Origin: Coriaria nepalensis
Taxonomy: Eukaryota > Streptophyta > Magnoliopsida > Cucurbitales > Coriariaceae
NCBI GenBank assembly: GCA_027186245.1
Contig: CP114485.1
Location: 9,638,001 to 9,702,000, forward strand
Length of the DNA: 64,000 bases
Reading direction: 5' to 3'
In this document: piece by piece, positions 58,703-64,000 of the stretch
How positions within the stretch are numbered: position 1 is the first letter of the stretch
Layout: the number at the start of each line of letters is the position of its first letter
Notes under the pieces: model-generated
Databases searched by the model: none
Told to the model about the DNA's origin: nothing
Seen by the model: the letters and a program-made list of their open reading frames with translations, nothing else
Program-made: the position numbers and the translations under genes

Positions 58703-60575
58703 TGAAAGCATGTAATAAGTATTGTTTTAATGAAATTAATAACAGTGACAGTGTTTATATAATTGTTATGAATGTATTATTATCGAATAATAATAATAAA
58801 TATCATAAAATTCCAAATTCATTAATGTGACTATAATCTTGTATTAGTACTAGAGGATTAAGATTATAGATAATGAATTAAATAGTCCGCAACATATTAA
58901 AGTATGATATCTTTAATATAGTGGTTGCTAGTACGGTTCAATAGCATTATGAATGTGTGTGATCTAGATTCAGATCACTGATGTAGATATATATCTTAGT
59001 GGAGGTACTTTATATAATTGGATTATATAGGACATTACTTGATATGAATTAATTCTTTATTAAAATACCGTTTACCATAAAAAAATTCAATTCATATCAA
59101 TCGATGATCATTATGAAGATCAATCTAAATCCTAAATAGTCATAAACTCTTGTTTATGTCAACTGGATCTTTTGATTCACACATCATGGTTTGTTTGAAA
59201 ATTAGGCTAAAAACTTTTGTTTTGGAGATTTATTGGGATAAGTGGTTGAGAACATGATTTACATATATGAAATCCAAAACTTCTTCATATAAGATTGTAT
59301 ATTGGTTCCTTTAAGGTTTAATTTTGGAACTGAATGGTTTTGCGCTTAAATTTATAATCAAGTTTTAAATTGATTGTTCACTAATAAATTAACGGTATTT
59401 AAGGATAATTAAAATGGTAAAACGGTAATTTTGACCAGTTGTAATTATGAATTAATTTTTGGAGGATTGAATGTATGAAATGATTATATCAATGAACTAC
59501 TAGAGATTGTTCAGTAAATATGTTTTATAATTGCAAGAGTGCAATCTCATATTTTTAGTGGAATAATATTGGGATTAATAAATTAGATTTATTAGATTAA
59601 AGAGTTTGATTAATAATCTAATTTTATAGAGATTGGAATTATAGGTTCATGGTCCCCGGGTTGCCTCTATAAAACACTTCATGGGGTAAGAATGACAAAA
59701 GTTGAAAATAACTTATTTGCAAGAAAATAATTTCTTAAGGCAAATTCATAATTAAAAGATGTATTTAAATGTGAAATTTGGAATGATGTATTCAAATGTG
59801 AAATTCGGAATTAATTAATTAAATAATAATATATTTAATTTTAAATTGAATATGTTATATATAATATTAAATTGATATGAAATATTAATTTAATATTAAA
59901 ATTAGGTAAGTCAAATTAAGATTAATTTGAGACAATAATTTAAAATTCAAATGATATATGTTTTTGATTTAAAATAGATGAGATTATATTTTAAATAATA
60001 TTTAAATATATTTGACTAAATCAAATGTATCATCAAGAAGATGATATAGTTTAAAATAAATACAATTTTATTTTAAATAAGATTTGATCTTATCAAATAT
60101 ATTATTGAAGTGATTATGTGATTTAAAATAGATAAAACTCTATTTTAAATATGATTTGAAAAGATTTAATCATATCAAAAATATTGTTTGATGATCATCT
60201 TTGAATTAATTCAATTAATTTAAAGAGTTTAAATTAATCAAAATATTTAATAGAGTTCTATAAATACATCTCGTAATTAATTAAGAGACTTTTTTCAAAG
60301 GTTTTTCCGGTAGAGATTTTTCTGAGAGAAAAATAGAAAGAAAATCTTGTCATCTCTACGTACCCACACACGTCTCTATGTTGAGAATCGACTTAGAAGA
60401 TCGTGGTGTGAATCTCAATGATCAATTCGCGTAAAGCAAAGGTATGACCTATTCGTATAGATGTAAGATTAATTTATATGTATATAAATGATTGCTAAAA
60501 TATTTTTTTCTTTTGTTATACATGTGACTAATTGTTCGCTTCTGCTATGTGGTTTCAAACCGCCGATTTCCAATA
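58703..60575 (+). mobile_element. 5' LTR of a plus-strand copia element (long LTR)
   Basis: Starts TGAAAGCATG, consistent with the other members of this LTR family, and ends just before a PBS-like TTGATATTAGTGC (60577-60589; expected TTGGTATCAGAGC). AT-rich imperfect repeats of roughly 70-75 bp occur at 59.95-60.2 kb. A T-rich leader and 'ctctacgtacccacacacgtc' lie near the 3' end. The left edge rests on the TGAAAG match only. No matching 3' LTR lies in this orientation in the window. Confidence 0.65.
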
Positions 60576-61029
60576 ATTGATATTAGTGCGGTCTTTATAT
60601 ATATGTATAAATTAATCGCTATGTGAAATTCTTGCATTTTCATATATATGCGATATGTATGTTTAATGAATGTTTATGTTTTTTAAATGTATGGTTGATA
60701 TAATGGATTATTAATTGTATGATAATATTGGGTTAGGAATTTGTTCAATTTTCTTTCTCTAGATTTATGTAAACCGATTTGTGGCGTAGGATTTTATGTA
60801 CAATTTTTCCGTTTTTTTTCTTCAAATTCCGCAACACAGGAAGAATAAGAAAACATGAGACAAATGAAACGGGTAATGAACTGCACGGGCGCAAGTGGCG
60901 TCACTGCGCGTAGCCAGCCACAGGAATCGCCTCGCGGCACGGCTGCAAACAGCAGCATGGGAATTGTCCCACGGCTATTGCATGCGGCCAAATTATTTAA
61001 AGTAGCAAATTCTAAATCTAACAAATGAC

Positions 61030-61980
61030 AGAAAGTTTCTCAAAGTGATGATACGTATCTTTGGCATCTTTGCTTAGGATATATCAATCTTGATGGGATA
61101 AACAGGTTAGTAAATGATAGTCTCTTAAGAAAGCTGATTTTTGGCACTCTTCCTATTTGTGAATCTTGTCTAGAAGGAAAGATGATTAAGATACCTTTCT
61201 CTACAAAGGGCCAAAGACCCAAAGAGCCAAAAAACCTCTTGAGTTAGTGCTTAGTGACGTTTATGGTCCCATAAATGTACAAGAAAGAGGTGGTTATAAA
61301 TATTTCATCACCTTCATTGATGATTATTCTATATACAGATGCATATACCTAATGCCAAGGAAATCTGAAACTTTTTGAAAGTTCAAAGAATTCCGAGCAA
61401 AAACTGAAAAGAAATTAGATAGATCACTTAAAATGCTTTGATTGGATCGAGGAGGTGAATACTTTGATTTTGAGTTCAAAGATTATTTGTTGGATCATGG
61501 AATCTATCCCAACTCATAGCACCTGGAACACCATAGTAGAATGGTGTTGTAGAAAGGAGAAATATAACCTTATTGGATATAGTTAGGTCAATGTTAAGCT
61601 ACTACATCACTACCACTCACATTTTGGGGATATGCACTTCAAACCGTGACATACATTTTGAATGTAGTTCCATATAAGTCTGTACAAAAGACACCCTTAG
61701 AGTTAGTGGAATGGCACTAAACTTAGTTTATGCCGTTTTCGCATATAGGGGTGTCTAGCACACGTGCTGAAATCCAAGACTAGGAAGTTAGACTCGCGAT
61801 CTGAAGTTTGCATATTCATTGGCTATCCTCCCAACCCAAGGGGAGGTTATTTGTATAGTCATAGTGAGAAAAAGGTGTTTGTGTCGATAAATGCAACCTT
61901 TTTCAAACATGACTATATGACAAACTATAAACCTCGTAATAAAGTAGTACTAGAGGAATTAAATTATGATTAAATCAGAC
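61030..61980 (+). pseudogene. copia pre-integrase and integrase
   Basis: Reads YLWHLCLGYINLDGINRL (pre-integrase 'lWH.RLGHi'), CESCLEGKM (zinc Cys pair), LVLSDVYGPI and YKYFITFIDDYSIY (first core Asp), LDRGGEYFD (second core Asp region) and ends with SEVCIFIGYPPNPRGGYLYS (the conserved 'gifiGY....kGYr.y' end). Interrupted by several stops and shifts. Confidence 0.88.
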
Positions 61981-62199
61981 CATCTCAATCACCACTTGAT
62001 GAATGACAACATCATGAGATCACTAATCCTAGTTGGAACACCCTAGTAGCTCATCGTAGTGGGAGGATTGTGAGACAACCCATTCGCTATGAACACTAGG
62101 CACAGATTCTAGTGTCAGACACTAACCAAGATGATCCATTGACCTTTAAGAATGCAATGGATGATACTGACAAGGATGAATGAAAAGATGCAATAAACC

Positions 62200-62689
62200 A
62201 AGAAATGAAATCCATGTATTCAAATTATGCCTAGTACTTGTAGATCCACCTTAAGATGTCAAGTCCATTGGATGTAAATGGATTTACAAGAAGAAAAAAG
62301 GCGTAGATGAAAAAGTGGAGACTTTCAAGGCACGACTTATAGCAAAGGGTTATATCCAAAGAGAAGGAGTCGATTATGAGGAGACTTTTTCTCCCGTAGC
62401 CATGCTAAAGTCTATACGCATTCTTTTATCCATAGTCGTTAGTTTGGACTATGAGATATTGCAAATGGATGTCAAGACATCATTTCTGAATGGCTATCTT
62501 GAAGAGAGTATTTACATGATGCAACCAGAAGGTGTAGTGCAAAAAGGCCAAGAGCAAAAGGTTTGCAAGTTGCTTGGACCCATTTACAGATTGAAGCAAG
62601 CCACTAGATCCTGGAATTTAAGGTTTGATAAGACTATCAAGAAATATTGGTTCGAGCAAAATGTTGATGACTTCCTTTACTATTATTGA
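62200..62689 (+). pseudogene. copia reverse transcriptase, N-terminal two thirds
   Basis: An open frame from 62315 reads TFKARLIAKGYIQREGVDYE, ETFSPVAMLKSIRILLSI, LDYEILQMDVKTSFLNGYLE (QMDVK.aFLnG), IYMMQPEG and CKLLGPIYRLKQATRSW. It ends before the YVDD catalytic motif (only VDDFLYYY then a stop), so it cannot be active. Confidence 0.93.
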
Positions 62690-62789
62690 ACAAACAGTAA
62701 TATCATTAATACTTACAAATAAGACTGTATCTCACAAAATGTATACTCATCGGGTCTAACCCGATTAGCTTGATGGGCATACACTTTCA
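62690..62789 (-). repeat. LTR start of an opposed copia element
   Basis: On the minus strand it starts TGAAAGTGTATGCCC, preceded by the polypurine GGTGGGAGAT (62799-62790). About 100 bp of LTR are present before the junction with the plus-strand RT. Same family as 56165-58145 and 21147-22796. Confidence 0.8.
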
Positions 62790-62799
62790 ATCTCCCACC

Positions 62800-64000
62800 T
62801 GCACTAAAGCCAATCATTTCAGAATCTAGTTCCCATCTTGTGAGGATGGTATTCTAGCTTTTGTTGGAAAAGCCTTTTAGTCAGTGGATCCTTTATGTTG
62901 TTATTTATATTCACTTTCTTTATATTCATGTTCACATTTCGAGTCACTAAATGATTAAGCGAACCTTTCCAATTTTACCATTCCTCCAATATAGGCAAAA
63001 TAGACCAAAAGCAAAATTGGGTCACTATCATTGATATCTGATTGAAAATTAAAGTCTGAGAAATCTCAATTTTCAATTTGGACGCACCATAAAATTAGGA
63101 ATATATTCAGTCATTCTAAATCAATTAAAGACATTCTTAATAGCATCTCAATACTTTATCAACCTAATTTCCTTAAACATGGTTGTACTCCTTAAAGCAT
63201 AGACTATATATGGTCATACATATAGTATAACATATTCATGCTATACCTCTTATTTCATGTCTTATTTGTGTTGATACTAAAAAAATCATGGACACGTGGC
63301 GAGAGGTAATTTTCTTATCGAATCGAAATTAATGCAAGTCATTTAGCAATGATAAAGGTAACCAAACAATTAAATGATTAATTTCAATCAAGTAATAATC
63401 AAGTATAGTTGACACATAGCATTTAACTTGGTCAAAATTTGGCCTAAGTTTGTTTACCACTAAGGAAATTAAAACATCACAAGGATTGATAAGGTGGCAT
63501 GAAAAATAATCATCTTGTGGTATTCGATGTAGTCAGAGATTCAGAAGCCATTTTCGAATAGGTAGCGTTCTAGTTCGGATAGGTGAAGACTCACCGAATT
63601 ACACATATACCAGAAGGACGGTAAATGAACTACGATGCAACTGGGTAAACAAAGAGTGATCGTGCTAAGATTGGAAAAAACCTCCATCAGTAAAGACTAC
63701 TAAACTTGGAGTGTCATTGTCTAGAAGCTTGACAAAGTCCATAAAAGGATTTCACAAGCTTACAAACCAGATTCTCCCCCTTTTAAGCATACTCTTGAGG
63801 TAATTCATGTACACTTCTTCATGAAGATCGCCTTGCAAGAAGGCATTGAACACATCTATTTAGTAAAGAGGCCAACCTTTAATCGAAGCAAGAGCTAAAA
63901 TAGTCCTCGCGGTGAACATTTTTGCAACATAAGAAAATGTCTCATTAAAATCAATTCCTTCCTTTTCCTTATATCCTTTGGCCACTAACCTTGCTTTAAA
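62800..64000 (-). pseudogene. opposed copia element: RT start to RNase H end, partial
   Basis: Minus strand, high to low. From 64000 to about 63700 there is [27 protein letters not shown] and a degraded 'iDVfNAFLqGdLhEeVYM' block, the first part of copia RT. From about 62.95 to 62.81 kb there is NNNIKDPLTKRLFQQKLE and the polyprotein end, followed by a polypurine tract. The RNase H core between them (63.0-63.68 kb) is not readable. The element extends beyond the right edge of the window. Confidence 0.82.

Larger units (their letters stand above)
60577..62689 (+). mobile_element. copia interior, gag deleted, pol truncated
   Basis: After the PBS a short leader (with an unusually G+C-rich patch at 60.87-60.99 kb) leads directly into pre-integrase sequence, so gag and protease are gone. 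Integrase, a linker and reverse transcriptase follow, and the sequence then stops abruptly inside RT at about 62689. There it meets the inverted end of another copia element. Confidence 0.8.

Noticed and set aside
1..64000. tRNA, rRNA or known riboswitch genes
   Set aside because: I saw no T-loop/acceptor arrangements or rRNA-like blocks by eye. tRNA-like hits are only the short primer-binding sites of LTR elements. A tRNAscan run would be decisive.

Overview
This is a nuclear segment of a flowering plant, most likely a eudicot. The evidence is AT-rich DNA, short GT-AG introns, plant-specific genes and dense plant retrotransposon debris. I cannot name the species from sequence alone. Four host genes look intact. 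(1) A 12-exon ZIP metal transporter of the ZTP29 type lies at 7.5-10.6 kb (+). (2) A 16-exon chloroplast outer-envelope Omp85 protein, OEP80, lies at 24.8-31.6 kb (-). (3) An intronless mitochondrial cytochrome c maturation factor, CCME, lies at 42.2-43.0 kb (-). (4) An intronless trihelix transcription factor lies at 52.7-54.1 kb (-). I rebuilt every splice junction of the first two genes by hand. All junctions keep frame, giving 276 and 764 residues. The four genes are scattered housekeeping and regulatory loci, not a pathway cluster.

The rest is mostly mobile DNA of several ages. From 11.3 to 20.9 kb lies a Ty3/gypsy chromovirus on the minus strand. It has recognisable LTRs, gag, zinc knuckle, protease and the chromodomain end of integrase. 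A Ty1/copia element with its own LTR pair (15.09-20.11 kb) sits inside its gag, and a separate copia gag plus LTR piece sits at 12.1-13.6 kb. The chromovirus itself landed in a foldback-type repeat whose relative lies at 23.3 kb. A family of long copia LTRs that begin with TGAAAG occurs four times: solo LTRs at 21.1 and 56.2 kb, a 5' LTR at 58.7 kb, and an inverted end at 62.7 kb. The 56.2 kb copy has a perfect 5-bp target duplication.

From 32.5 to 40.5 kb lies a decayed Mutator-like (MULE) region. It holds a 2.4-kb tandem array whose roughly 390-bp units carry palindromic cores, then a degenerate mudrA-type transposase (+), then a DUF1985-type ORF on the opposite strand that is split by a solo-LTR-like insertion. 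A MULE-terminus-like sequence ends at 40,489. It abuts a broken fragment of a VAL-type B3 transcription factor gene, beginning 8 bp from a probable exon edge. Relics of a hAT transposase (48.2-50.4 kb), a copia RNase H (46.2-46.5 kb), a gypsy chromodomain (47.0-47.2 kb) and two opposed copia elements (58.7-64.0 kb) complete the window.

I found no tRNA, rRNA, CRISPR array or obviously new gene system. The most unusual structures are the palindromic array at 32.5-34.9 kb and the MULE/VAL junction at 40.5 kb.
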